Source: Henricia sp. BOLD:AAB3569
Lineage: Eukaryota > Echinodermata > Asteroidea > Spinulosida > Echinasteridae
NCBI GenBank assembly: GCA_037783545.1
Contig: JBBELK010000010.1
Span: 62,001-126,000, forward strand
DNA: 64,000 nucleotides
Direction of reading: 5' to 3'
A program made the translations under genes and the position numbers. This document shows, piece after piece, positions 53,345 through 61,883 of the stretch (the stretch's first letter is position 1; each line of letters starts with the position of its first letter). The notes below the pieces were generated by a model, which ran no database searches, was not told the origin of the DNA, and was given only the letters and a program-made list of their open reading frames with translations.

Positions 53345-54753
53345 TCATGAGGTAGGCCCTCTGCCTCCGTCCAGAGGCAGTCTGACGGGGCCACGTCCGG
53401 CTGCCTCTACCTCGCGTAGGACTGCTGCATCACGCCAGGCCCCCGGCCGGAGGTTGTGTTGTTGGTCCTCGGCGTCAAGGTCTGCGTTCTGCAGGTTCGG
53501 GTAGCGCAGCCGCATGATGTTGTGCAGGCAGAGGCACGCCTTCACAATGTGGACGGCCGTCCCAGGGATAGTGAGGAGGGTGCCCAGGATACACCGGAAG
53601 CGGTTGGCGAGGATGCCAAAAGCGTTTTCCACCACCCTCCGTCCCCGGGACAGCCGGTAGTTGAAGATTCTCTCTTGTCTGGAGAGGTAGCGGTGGGAGA
53701 AGGGCTTCATCATGTAGGGACGTAGGGGAAACGCATCGTCTCCGATGAGGAAGTAGGGTGTGTCCTGGTCATCGTTGGGCAGAGGGCTTGGGTCGGGGAG
53801 GTTGATGGTGCCCTCTCTCAGGCCAGGCTCGAGCTCCGATCTGTTGTAGACTCCACAGTCTGAGACAGAGCCATTGGCCCCGACGTCCACCCACATGAAC
53901 TTGTAGTCCGCGTCCACCAAGGCCAGCAGGACTATGGAGAAGAACCCCTTGTAATTGTAATATAGGGTGCCACTGTCCTTGGGCTTTCTGATGGCCACAT
54001 GCTTGCCATCAAGTGCACCACAGGCATGGAGAAGGTTCCATCGGTTGCTGAACCTGTCTGCCACGACTTGCCACTCTGCCTGGGTTGTGGGAGGGTCAAA
54101 TAATTCTGCCTGGTACTCCTCAACAATGGCAGCGCACACTTCAGGGATGAACAGTGAAATGGTGTTATGGGCGACCCGAAAGCTGAACGTCAGAGAGCGG
54201 CACGACATGCCCGTGGCCAGGTAGCGGAGGGTGATGGCAAGCTTCAGGCCGGGGGCCAGGGGTGTTCTTCCTCTGAAACATATAAAAGAAATAATGTTGT
54301 TATACATGTAAGGTTGTTGACAAGTGACAATCTCCAACAAGTGGTTGATGCAATTGGTAACAATTTCTAGTGTTGAACATAGAGGCAATTATTGAGTACA
54401 AGAATAGATACGTACTCTCTGCTCTTGCTGATCCGGGACCCGACACGCTGCACCAGCTCATGAAACATGTCCGGTTCCATCCTGAGGAATCCCTTGAAAT
54501 CACCGTGGTGCTCCCTCTCCAGCTCCACCATGAGGTTCTCGAAATGGCCGTATGCAGTGCGCCGCAACAGCCAGGGCCGCACCCACCATCTCCGGCGGCG
54601 CCGCTCCAGTCTTGACACCCTCTCATCCTCTCTCACCAGGGCAGCCAGTACAATGTTGTGGCGTTGCCGGGCTATAGCATACTGATGGCGGAGGTACGCC
54701 AACCTCAATCTGTAGGGGGGTAGGAGTCCCTGCCTGGGAGGTAAAGCTGCCAT
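53345..54753 (-). CDS. Harbinger DDE transposase, two exons
   Basis: Exon 1 (54753-54416, MAALPPRQGLLPPY) encodes the helix-rich amino part with LRMEPDMFHELV, and ends AGAGA|GTACGT. Exon 2 (54272-53345) follows an AG after a pyrimidine tract and joins in phase. It carries the DDE_Tnp_4-type catalytic core: CGALDGKH (first D), VDVGANGSVSD (second D), then LIGDDAFPLRPYMMKPF and RRVVENAFGIL (E), with RFRCI and CLCLHNIMR closing the domain. All catalytic residues are present and the frame is intact. It would cut and paste the element at TWA targets together with the MADF protein on the other strand. Confidence 0.9.
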
Positions 54754-55334
54754 CCTGAAGACTTCTTCTTTGAAGCTTGTTGGAAACTTGTTGGAAACTT
54801 GCCAGAAGACAATAGGAATGCCTCATTCTGTGCTCATATCTTTTATCTTGTATACATAATACACTGTCGACACACTGTCACTTCACCGGCGTGCGGCTGG
54901 GCGCCGCCCGGCCGCCTTCCGGAAGCCCGTACGTGCCCCACCGGGCACCGTGCGATGTCATGATTATGACCGGCGCCCGGCGGGGGACACACTGGACATT
55001 ATCCGATGACCGACCAGTCACTCACCGATCACCCTCCGGCCACCGAAGAAGGGCGCCGGCGGCAAAATTCCTTCCAATTAGGACGGCGGCCGATAGACCC
55101 CCGGAGGGTCCCCACGGGTCCCCCACCGGTGTGTCACGGATGCCTCCCCGATGGGGGTCCACCCGGGAAGACATCGGGAGAAAATAACTCCGCGCTATTT
55201 TCTCCCGATCTCTTTCCGGGGTGTCCCCGGCATCCAAAAAATCACCGGTCGCCCTCCGGCACCTCGTGGGTCGCCGCTCATTCTTCCCGATTTTTAGCCC
55301 GGTAGCGCATCGTAACCTCATCGGAAGCCTAATC
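54754..55334. other. G/C-rich subterminal region of Harbinger
   Basis: Contains the transposase upstream region (a minus-strand gataaaagatatgag at about 54835-54849 could serve as TATA-like element) and G/C-rich subterminal sequence with ccggcg/cccggg words. ORFs here are compositional. Confidence 0.5.
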
Positions 55335-55355
55335 GGTGGAAATGTGACCCAGGCT
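55335..55355 (-). repeat. Harbinger right terminal inverted repeat
   Basis: ggtggaaatgtgacccaggct precedes TAA at 55356-55358. The complement matches the left end apart from the outermost base and one internal base. Confidence 0.9.
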
Positions 55356-55358
55356 TAA

Positions 55359-55482
55359 CCAAAATTTAAACAAACGGCCGAGCGTCGATGAAGATGAGGG
55401 CGCGTTTAAACCTCAACCGTTAGGCATCAGTAGCGAGTATCTGTCTTCTCAAATAAATAGCATGGACCCAGGTGAATTTTAG
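55359..55482 (+). pseudogene. displaced carboxy-terminal part of the interrupted gene
   Basis: About 41 codons, open from the Harbinger right target duplication to TAG 55480-55482. It continues the frame of 48471-49633 when one TAA duplicate is discounted. The same frame remains open beyond the TAG into the small membrane-protein ORF. Confidence 0.7.
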
Positions 55483-55758
55483 AGTATACCTATACCACGA
55501 CCAAAACCAAAACCAAAAATTGCCGCGTACTACGAAGCTAAATCGGAGGCGCTAAAATCCGAACTGGTACCGAGAGTTAATACTATAGAACGCGTAATTA
55601 GCCCTAAAATTGATAAAGACGAAACACCATTTGTTGATAAAGTTAAACTAGACGACGTGTTGGCATCCGGCGACCACGAAGAAGAAAAGACCTCTTTAAT
55701 AGTTGGATATTTAGCTATTGCTGGAATGGGTTATTTGATTTATAAAGTAGTCTACTAA
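55462..55758 (+). pseudogene. small single-pass membrane protein with a premature TAG
   Basis: ATG 55462 to TAA 55756-55758 would be 98 codons with TAG at codon 7. After it come a proline-lysine stretch (PRPKPKPKIAAYYEAK), a charged middle and a C-terminal membrane segment (LIVGYLAIAGMGYLIY). The ORF could be separate or the tail of the preceding gene. The stop codon overlaps the first base of palindrome 2. Confidence 0.5.
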
Positions 55759-55837
55759 AACGTAAAATGACGTGAAAATGGGGCAACTCGGCTAAGCGCT
55801 TAGCCGAGTTGCCCCATTTTCACGTCATTTTACGTTT
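55758..55837. repeat. perfect palindrome 2 (2 x 40 bp, no loop) between convergent genes
   Basis: aaacgtaaaatgacgtgaaa then atggggcaactcggctaagc is followed immediately by its exact complement. It sits between the + gene ending at 55758 and the - gene ending at 55850, and shares its core with palindrome 1. Candidates: bidirectional transcription end, replication origin or resolved telomere. Confidence 0.95.
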
Positions 55838-55849
55838 AACGTTACATTT

Positions 55850-56236
55850 TTAAATTCTTTTTTGCACGTAAACAAATATCAACAGTGCAACGCCACTAAT
55901 CATAGCCCATACGTTTTGAGCCAATAGTCCCGTAAACTTGCTCAGTAGATTAAATAACCAACTGGCTATGCCTCCTAATATCGCCGGCAATGCGGCTAAC
56001 GCTTTAACCCCTAGCTTCTTAAACAAATTTGCCAAGTTTTCTAGTTGGCGTTTTATCCACTCTGCAAAGTTTTTTGGTTTAGTAGGTTGTGATGGGGTGA
56101 CCGGCTCAACTGGCTCGACCGGATTTACCGGCTCGACGGTAGACCCCGCGACTGCGGTTGCTGCACCTCTTACGCCAGCTACTACGCTAGCTATTAACGC
56201 GCTTACCGCTAAAGAAACGGCGGCTAGAATGCTCAC
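55850..56236 (-). CDS. small membrane protein of virus-like block (128 aa)
   Basis: Starts MSILAAVSLAVSALIASVVA, which looks like a signal or membrane anchor. An E-P-V repeat region (PVNPVEPVEPVTPSQ) follows, then an amphipathic helix and a C-terminal hydrophobic segment (NVWAMISGVALLIFVYV). Two membrane segments with a proline-rich hinge; function unknown. Confidence 0.6.
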   Translation of the reverse strand: MSILAAVSLAVSALIASVVAGVRGAATAVAGSTVEPVNPVEPVEPVTPSQPTKPKNFAEWIKRQLENLANLFKKLGVKALAALPAILGGIASWLFNLLSKFTGLLAQNVWAMISGVALLIFVYVQKRI

Positions 56237-56280
56237 GACCGTGACGCCCTGTTCTCTAAATAGAGTTTTAATTTTATCTC

Positions 56281-57210
56281 CTAGAGTCTTATATCATCAG
56301 TCAGCATTCGATTAACCGTTTCTTTTATTCTGCTCATTTGATTTCTTAACGACTCTGTATTTACACTCGACGCTTCTATCCTACCTGCTCTTTCAATGTA
56401 CAAATCTTGTAAAACACCTTTTAATCTGGCAACTTCTTCTTCATTTCCGGCTTCTACGGCTTCTGTTAATTCTGCATTTATTGCCGCTATGTCGTCGTCT
56501 ACTTGCTCTAATTGTAATAAATTTGATTCTAAATTACCGCGAAAAGTCTGCATCTTTTTGTCAAGTGCCTCTAGTTCTCTCTGAGAGTATTTTAACCTCT
56601 CTGTTTGAACGCCAGTGTCAGCCTGATCGACTGATGCCTGAATGCCTTCTGTAGTCGTCACTTTGTCACCCCGTTCATCACTAAAAGAAGTTTCTTCAAT
56701 GCCATCTGAGCCAGCCATCGCAATCATGTCATCAAATGAGTTATTTACCTTGTCAAATTTACTTGACTCACTGAGTAAAAATAAATCTTCTTTCAGCGTT
56801 CTTTTAAATGCTTCAGACCTAGCTATTAGTTCTTGAGGAGTAGCGCCGTTAACATCGGTTTCTACAATACTCGTTGCTCCGATTACGAATTTAATTTCAT
56901 CCTCGGGGATGCCCAGAGCTCTAGCAAATCCTTCAAAGTCTTCACCCTTATACGCGTCAAATATTGTTTTAACGGTAAGAGGTTCTCCGCCTCGTTTCGT
57001 AATGCGATACCTATTTCCCCCCCACTTAGCATCTATACTTTTGTCTTCATTAACTTCAAAAGATTTGACGATAGATGGGTCGGGAGCATATTTAGTTGTT
57101 TCTATATACTCGTCTATCACCTCACCTCTAAGAGATTCATCTTCAGTTTCTCTTAACGTTACGTCTACCGAGTCTGCAGTTGTATTTAGATCAGACTTTC
57201 CAGATTCCAT
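56281..57210 (-). CDS. coiled-coil protein of virus-like block (309 aa)
   Basis: From ATG 57210 (MESGKSDLNTTADS). Strongly acidic. The amino half contains IVKSFEVNEDKSIDAKWGG. The carboxy half (about residues 195-305) is a long predicted coiled coil (RELEALDKKMQTFRGNLE, DDIAAINAELTEAVEAG). No catalytic motif. A scaffold or internal virion role is possible but unproven. Its 3' end lies 44 bp from the next gene. Confidence 0.65.
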   Translation of the reverse strand: MESGKSDLNTTADSVDVTLRETEDESLRGEVIDEYIETTKYAPDPSIVKSFEVNEDKSIDAKWGGNRYRITKRGGEPLTVKTIFDAYKGEDFEGFARALGIPEDEIKFVIGATSIVETDVNGATPQELIARSEAFKRTLKEDLFLLSESSKFDKVNNSFDDMIAMAGSDGIEETSFSDERGDKVTTTEGIQASVDQADTGVQTERLKYSQRELEALDKKMQTFRGNLESNLLQLEQVDDDIAAINAELTEAVEAGNEEEVARLKGVLQDLYIERAGRIEASSVNTESLRNQMSRIKETVNRMLTDDIRL

Positions 57211-57378
57211 GGGCTGTTGGGCCCTTTTGGGGGGGCCTACTTCGAGACCTAGTCCATCTCGAATAAACTCGGTCTTATATTTAACTAGAAGAGTACTTTT
57301 AGAATATGGATTTTTATTATTTTTCGTTAACTGGATGTCTCTATTTTTCCACGTTACCTACAGTTTACCACCTTTTAA

Positions 57379-57651
57379 CTAAAATTTATTATAGTCGATT
57401 ATACGCGGTTTGTCTTCACCTGCAATTTTATCGTAAAATGCATCTACGTGTTTTTTGTTTATTTCTATAGCAGCACGACTGAGCGTCTGCTCGGAGGTTT
57501 CGGGCGGTGGTCTCAGTCTGTTCATCCGCTCGTCTAGATCATCAAGATTGTCATCGTCATCAAATTCTTGTTCATATTCTTTATCTTGTGCCTCGGCTGA
57601 TTTCGGGTCTAAGACGTCCATGGGGTCAAATACACCTTCTTCCTCAGCCAT
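57379..57651 (-). CDS. small acidic protein of virus-like block (90 aa)
   Basis: MAEEEGVFDPMDVLDPKSAE, then an acidic DDDDNLDDLDERM run. No domain recognised. The compact position, ATG after an A/T-rich leader and a frame open for its whole length argue it is real. Confidence 0.5.
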   Translation of the reverse strand: MAEEEGVFDPMDVLDPKSAEAQDKEYEQEFDDDDNLDDLDERMNRLRPPPETSEQTLSRAAIEINKKHVDAFYDKIAGEDKPRIIDYNKF

Positions 57652-57703
57652 TCTTATTTGTTAATACAGCTTAAATTTATTAATAACATTTTAAAATCAT
57701 TTT

Positions 57704-57937
57704 TTAAACCGAATTCATTACGTTTGGGGGTAATATGCCCTTGGTAGTCAACCAACTCTTTGTAAAGTTGGCAAAAGTCACGAGTGCAGTTGTCTTAAAG
57801 ACGTCCATCAAGTCTGCCTTATCTATGTCTACGGATTTCATACCAAACAACTTTTTGCCCAACATTGCGTAGCCGATCGTAATCCCAGACAATACCGCCG
57901 AGTGATAAACTGTGTTTGTTATCTTTTTTTCATCCAT
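57704..57937 (-). CDS. small membrane protein of virus-like block (77 aa)
   Basis: MDEKKITNTVYHSAVLSGIT with hydrophobic segments about residues 14-32 and 48-60. It is preceded by A/T-rich ctaattataaataaaaATG like other genes of the block. Unknown function. Confidence 0.5.
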   Translation of the reverse strand: MDEKKITNTVYHSAVLSGITIGYAMLGKKLFGMKSVDIDKADLMDVFKTTALVTFANFTKSWLTTKGILPPNVMNSV

Positions 57938-57977
57938 TTTTATTTATAATTAGATGCTATAATATTTAAATCATTTT

Positions 57978-58385
57978 TTAATCTTCCATGCCCCGTAATT
58001 CCGAGCTGTTAGATTCAACGGGGGCATCTCTGACGACTTTTGGTTTAACTTTCTCGTTAGAGTAGTTCGCAACATTTTTACTGGCGACTAATTTAAATAT
58101 ATATATCGACGCCCCAACTCCTATTACAGCCGCCAATGCGTACCACTCGTAGTTGTTGCCGCCGCTTTCTTCAGATGTACTATCGGAGACCTTTAGTTCA
58201 TTAGCCGCCTCTCTCAACTTGACATTTTGCGCTTTAATAAGTTTGTTGTGCGCGGCGAGCTTCTTGCCGAGTTCTACTCGTTTAGGATCTTTTTGTTTGG
58301 TGGCGGTGACCTTTTTTACTTTAGGTTCTGGTTTGACTTCTTCTACGTGACTCGTTTCTTCAACTCGAGTATCTATAGCATCCAT
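57978..58385 (-). CDS. single-pass membrane protein of virus-like block (135 aa)
   Basis: Charged amino half (EEVKPEPKVKKVTATKQK), a coiled-coil-like stretch, then a membrane helix YEWYALAAVIGVGASIYIF around residues 82-100 and a short tail. The leader has aattaaattataatatag before the ATG. Unknown function. Confidence 0.6.
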   Translation of the reverse strand: MDAIDTRVEETSHVEEVKPEPKVKKVTATKQKDPKRVELGKKLAAHNKLIKAQNVKLREAANELKVSDSTSEESGGNNYEWYALAAVIGVGASIYIFKLVASKNVANYSNEKVKPKVVRDAPVESNSSELRGMED

Positions 58386-58461
58386 TTTACTACAACTATA
58401 TTATAATTTAATTAAAAATCAATTTTCTTCGTCTTTTTCCGATTGCAATTCATTTACAGTT

Positions 58462-59079
58462 TCAACTACTAACAGCATCATCTTCTGCTTCTACAACTTC
58501 AACGTGACTAGCCGTAATTAAAAACGCGGTCAACGGGCCGACCAAGTGTCCGTAATTGAAGTAAACCCCGCTAAGCAATCTACTCACGCTCGAGTTTACC
58601 GCCGGATTCGTCTCTAATTCAACGTGCAGTTTTGTCTCGTCGTCCAAGTTTAATCTTAATTTTCCTATACCGAATTTGGGCAGCGCAAATTTTACAATCT
58701 TGGTAAATGCCGTGATTATCGGCAGCCCGAGTCCTTTTATCATCTCCGCTCCAATCTTTGTTTCGTATAATTGTTCGAGTTTAGTCAGCGTCTCGTCGTT
58801 CATAGACTCGACTTCCTTTTGCGAGTAGTCTTTACCGAGGTACGATTTATATTTTCCCGCGGCGACTACTTCCAACATTTTGTTCTTCAAATCCGGCTTA
58901 CCATCTCTCATTACGCTCCCTAATTCCATTTTACTTTTAAATATAGACGCTATTTTATTATATAGCTTTTTTACATAAGTTAATTTGCCGTTTAACTTAA
59001 ACAACTGATAAGTAATTGCAGATAGCAACGTCAATACGCCTATCTGGTAAACAGAGTTTATTGCGTTACAACTGTCCAT
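58462..59079 (-). CDS. membrane protein of virus-like block (205 aa)
   Basis: MDSCNAINSVYQIGVLTLLS gives an amino membrane segment. The middle is helical and charged (SQKEVESMNDETLTKLEQLY), followed by an amphipathic, strand-rich end (IGKLRLNLDDETKLHVELE). No family recognised. It is adjacent to the packaging ATPase remnant. Confidence 0.6.
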   Translation of the reverse strand: MDSCNAINSVYQIGVLTLLSAITYQLFKLNGKLTYVKKLYNKIASIFKSKMELGSVMRDGKPDLKNKMLEVVAAGKYKSYLGKDYSQKEVESMNDETLTKLEQLYETKIGAEMIKGLGLPIITAFTKIVKFALPKFGIGKLRLNLDDETKLHVELETNPAVNSSVSRLLSGVYFNYGHLVGPLTAFLITASHVEVVEAEDDAVSS

Positions 59080-59126
59080 GATCTATAATACCGAACGCAG
59101 TTATTTACAACGAAAAACGTAATTAT

Positions 59127-59561
59127 TTATAGTACGCCATAAGTTACCGGCGGGTCGGTCTTCAATATCAATTTCGTAAACTTTATATTCTTCAACTCGT
59201 ACTCTATATCTTGTAATTTTTCTCTGGTTACGCCTCTATTTTCCTTCATACACTGATTAAAAGATCCCTCGTCCTTGCAATAAAACATGGCTATCCACTC
59301 TGTCTGCTCTATAAAATCCTTTAGCACGCTATTGTATTTTTGCTATTGTATGTCCAAGTCGTTTAACACCACGCACTCGTCGCTAGTTATCCACTCGTAA
59401 TTGTAGTAAGTCTTGTTTTTATACACGGTCGGACACAGAATTACTACGTATTGAAAGTTGTCTTTATACGCGCCCGACAGTAAATCTAAAATAAACTTTG
59501 TCTTGCCATATTTCGTTCTTCCGCATATCAACGCAAGGTGGGGTTCAGTCGGTAGTTTCAT
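59127..59561 (-). pseudogene. FtsK/A32-like packaging ATPase, internally deleted
   Basis: The amino part (59561-59343) has the Walker A motif LICGRTKYGKTKFILDLL close to the start, followed by a strand-helix pattern. The frame then stops. The carboxy part (59327-59127, with FYCKDEGSFNQCM and KLILKTDPP) lies in a different frame. The Walker B region that should stand between them is absent. The junction is a 10-bp direct repeat (gctattgtat at 59328 and 59342), a plausible slippage or repair scar. In this virus class the enzyme packages DNA into capsids; this copy cannot be functional. Confidence 0.75.
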
Positions 59562-59562
59562 T

Positions 59563-60606
59563 TTAATATTGAAGACTATTAAATCTACCCTCTCTAATTA
59601 CTAATTGAGAGTCCATAACCAAATAAATAAAACACTTTAATTGGCCGGTAGTCTCGTCGGCCGACGTAAGCTCAATCTGGATACCTCCGCCGTGAGAGCC
59701 AATGTGTCTGCCGCTTCCGTGAGCCGAGTTGTCGTCGGAAGTCCTGAAATCGAGCCAAAGGGCATATTTGTCGGTCAGGTACTTGGCCATCGTGATAGGA
59801 ATCATTTCTGCGTATTTCGACACGTCCGACGGCACATGCGTCCCGGGGTCGTCTACAAAGTACTTGCAAATCTCGCCAAAGTGTTGATCGCGTCTCAACT
59901 CTGGAACGTACAACGCTTCCGGCATTCCCTCGACTTGAACTTTTACTTTAGTCAAGTCCGGATTATAACTGTTTTGCGGGTTCTTGTCGGTCAAGTCCTT
60001 AAAAATTAGAAACACCCCCTTTAAGCTCTTGACGTTGGTGTTAATGTTGAGAGTCCACGCGTTGTCCGTTTTATTTAGAATCTTTTCGTATTGGCGGTGG
60101 ACTCTGTCGAAATAAAAAGAAATTCCGCTCTTGTACCTGCTTTTAATTTGACTAGCTAGTCTAGAATCGTTTATTACTTCATACTGCAATTTCAAGTGAG
60201 TAATCTTGTAAGTCGCGGCGTCGTCGGTAGACTTTACCACCCTAGCGTGATCGTTCCACTTTATGCTAAACGACAGTTTACCCTCTAATCCACTCGGATA
60301 AAACGGGTGATGGTCGGTTAAAATTCCAATGTTCAACGGAATGGCGTAAAACTTGCCGTAAGCGTTTGCCACCGCCACGTCGCCCTTGTTTGTTTTTACC
60401 GCGTCGTCGGCTTCCGTCCTGAGTTTAGTTACGATTTCTTTTTCGTCGTCGTTGGTCAATTTGGGGAAATCTAGATTAAAAGTACTGCCGGCGCTCGCGG
60501 TCTCGGCAGATACCTCGGAGCAAATTAACCTTCTCTGGCCTTTAATAGAATTTGGGTTTTTGATTTCTCTGTAAGGATCAATTTTCTCTCCGAAGTGTCT
60601 ATTCAT
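59563..60606 (-). CDS. candidate major capsid protein (double jelly-roll-like), 347 aa
   Basis: From ATG 60606 (MNRHFGEKIDPYRE). This start follows the A/T-rich leader; a frame to 60657 has no better start. The sequence is rich in alternating strand segments with YPSGLEGKLSFSIKWND, KSLKGVFLIFKDL and KYALWLDFRTSDDN, and a C-terminal LKCFIYLVMDSQLVI. It has no enzymatic motif. Length suits a small double jelly-roll capsid protein, and the gene sits next to the packaging ATPase, the usual pairing. I recall homologous proteins being widespread in invertebrate genomes. The capsid assignment is inference from context and should be tested by structure prediction. Confidence 0.6.
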   Translation of the reverse strand: MNRHFGEKIDPYREIKNPNSIKGQRRLICSEVSAETASAGSTFNLDFPKLTNDDEKEIVTKLRTEADDAVKTNKGDVAVANAYGKFYAIPLNIGILTDHHPFYPSGLEGKLSFSIKWNDHARVVKSTDDAATYKITHLKLQYEVINDSRLASQIKSRYKSGISFYFDRVHRQYEKILNKTDNAWTLNINTNVKSLKGVFLIFKDLTDKNPQNSYNPDLTKVKVQVEGMPEALYVPELRRDQHFGEICKYFVDDPGTHVPSDVSKYAEMIPITMAKYLTDKYALWLDFRTSDDNSAHGSGRHIGSHGGGIQIELTSADETTGQLKCFIYLVMDSQLVIREGRFNSLQY

Positions 60607-60657
60607 CTTTATTTTACTATATAATAATGATAATTTAAAGAACGCTGAATGACGCAA

Positions 60658-60857
60658 TAGGGCGACATTTCGGGAAGACTCTCACCGGAGACCACCGAAA
60701 TTTCGGCAAGAATCACTCAAAATGACACCTTATTTTTTTACCCAAAGCTTCCACTGATGGTCACAGACCTAAGAGAGACAGTTCCAGACCTAATAAAAAT
60801 GGTTCTCGATTTTTAAAAAATGGTTTTTGACTAGTTTGGACCTTTTCGTAAGCGGAT
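60658..60857. other. right flank of virus-like block
   Basis: No gene. It contains the short palindrome ccgaaatttcgg at about 60697-60708. No inverted copy of the left edge was seen. Confidence 0.4.
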
Positions 60858-61390
60858 TTTGTACAGGAGCCGAAGCTAAGCCAGGATACTCTGTCGAATG
60901 AATTTTGCGACCCCAGTACCCGAGAACTCCGCTCATATGCTGAACAAAGCGCCTTTTACATTTAAGTTGGATGAAACATAAAACAGCCGTCTGTCAATAG
61001 CGAAAGCCGTGCAAAACAAATGGGCGCGTTGCAGACGGCTGTTGTATGTATTGCAGGTAAATGACCTTTGACCTCTTCTTAAGGGGGTTTGGTACAGGAG
61101 TTGACACTTAAGAAAGGCCATTCATTACTCGGGGTACCCCATAAAGTATTTTAGCGTTGGTTTGGTTGATGTACTCGCTAATTACCACTAATTAAGAGCT
61201 TTCTTAAGCATACTAAGTACAGGAGTTGCAACTTAAGAAATGCCGATCACTAATTAGGGTTCATCAGAGGATAGTTTGGTGAAGGTTTGATCGATGTACT
61301 CGAAAATGTTAATAAAAGTGATTTTGGGGTAAAAAGGGGGCCTCCCCCCTCCCTTAGGTACAGGAGGTGCAACTTAAGAAATGCCATTCG
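60858..61390. repeat. degenerate interspersed repeats (tacaggag...aacttaagaaatgcc)
   Basis: Four copies of a ~30-bp word, clearest as tacaggagttgcaacttaag at 61211 and ggtacaggaggtgcaactta at 61358, with diverged ones near 60864 and 61093. They share nearby text such as ggtttgatcgatgtactcg. Unknown origin. Confidence 0.6.
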
Positions 61391-61880
61391 GAGGTCACAC
61401 TTGCCCCACCTATTGATTCCACGCCTCAGACCTTTTGTACTCGCGATGATGAACAAATCGGTCTGGGCTCCCAGACTATAACGTTTACGCGTAAAAACGC
61501 CTATCAAAATGAACAGTCTCTTGTTGTAGTTGTACTAGTACTACTAGGCAGAATGTAATACATTCGTATTATTTTTTCCGGTTGCAAACACAGCTCTCTG
61601 TTTTGCACACACATTGGTTACATTTGTTTGTATTACATTTAGATTACTTGCCAAAAAAGTTTAAGTTTTGAGGTGTTTACATTGAGGTGGAGGGGTGGGG
61701 GGGGGGGGGGGGGGGGCGCTTTTTCATAATTATGATTTGTATATTTCCAAATAAATGCTAACCTTAATATACGCCTTTTCCCCGCTCCATTACTTTACTT
61801 TTTCAATGCTTATGCCAGACCCCTATCTGACGTTTGTCGTTTTTTATTTTCCTCAACCCTAAATATGAATAAATAAATAA
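61391..61880. other. no gene recognised; G-homopolymer at ~61697
   Basis: Contains a G-run of about 20 at 61697-61717 and a short (aaat)n at 61868-61883, directly before the LINE. The (aaat)n is probably target or junction sequence. Confidence 0.5.
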
Positions 61881-61883
61881 ATA

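Larger units (their letters stand above)
49634..55355. mobile_element. PIF/Harbinger DNA transposon, near-complete
   Basis: 5,722 bp with ~21-bp terminal inverted repeats (left tgcctcggtcacatttccacc; the right end is its complement with two mismatches) and a 3-bp TAA target duplication at 49631-49633 and 55356-55358. Both standard Harbinger genes are present: a MADF-type protein on + and the DDE transposase on -, arranged convergently. Subterminal regions are very G/C-rich, unlike the virus-like DNA on each side. Confidence 0.92.
45050..60657. mobile_element. endogenous virus-like element (Polinton-like/adintovirus-like), degraded
   Basis: About 9.9 kb of compact A/T-rich coding DNA once the 5.7-kb Harbinger insert is subtracted. 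Genes are tightly packed, several overlapping or separated by under 60 bp, without introns. It contains a candidate capsid protein, an FtsK/A32-type packaging ATPase fragment, a second structural-type gene, a three-gene paralogue family and many small membrane proteins. No DNA polymerase B, protease, integrase or primase is recognisable, so either the copy is partial or its replication genes are unfamiliar. The left limit is set at the palindrome at 45050; the right limit is just beyond the capsid start. No terminal inverted repeats or target duplication were identified, so both boundaries are provisional. Confidence 0.65.

Noticed and set aside
45050-60657. Calling the block a standard Polinton/Maverick
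   Set aside because: No PolB, rve integrase, cysteine protease or long terminal inverted repeats were seen, so only a looser Polinton-like or adintovirus-like label is supported.
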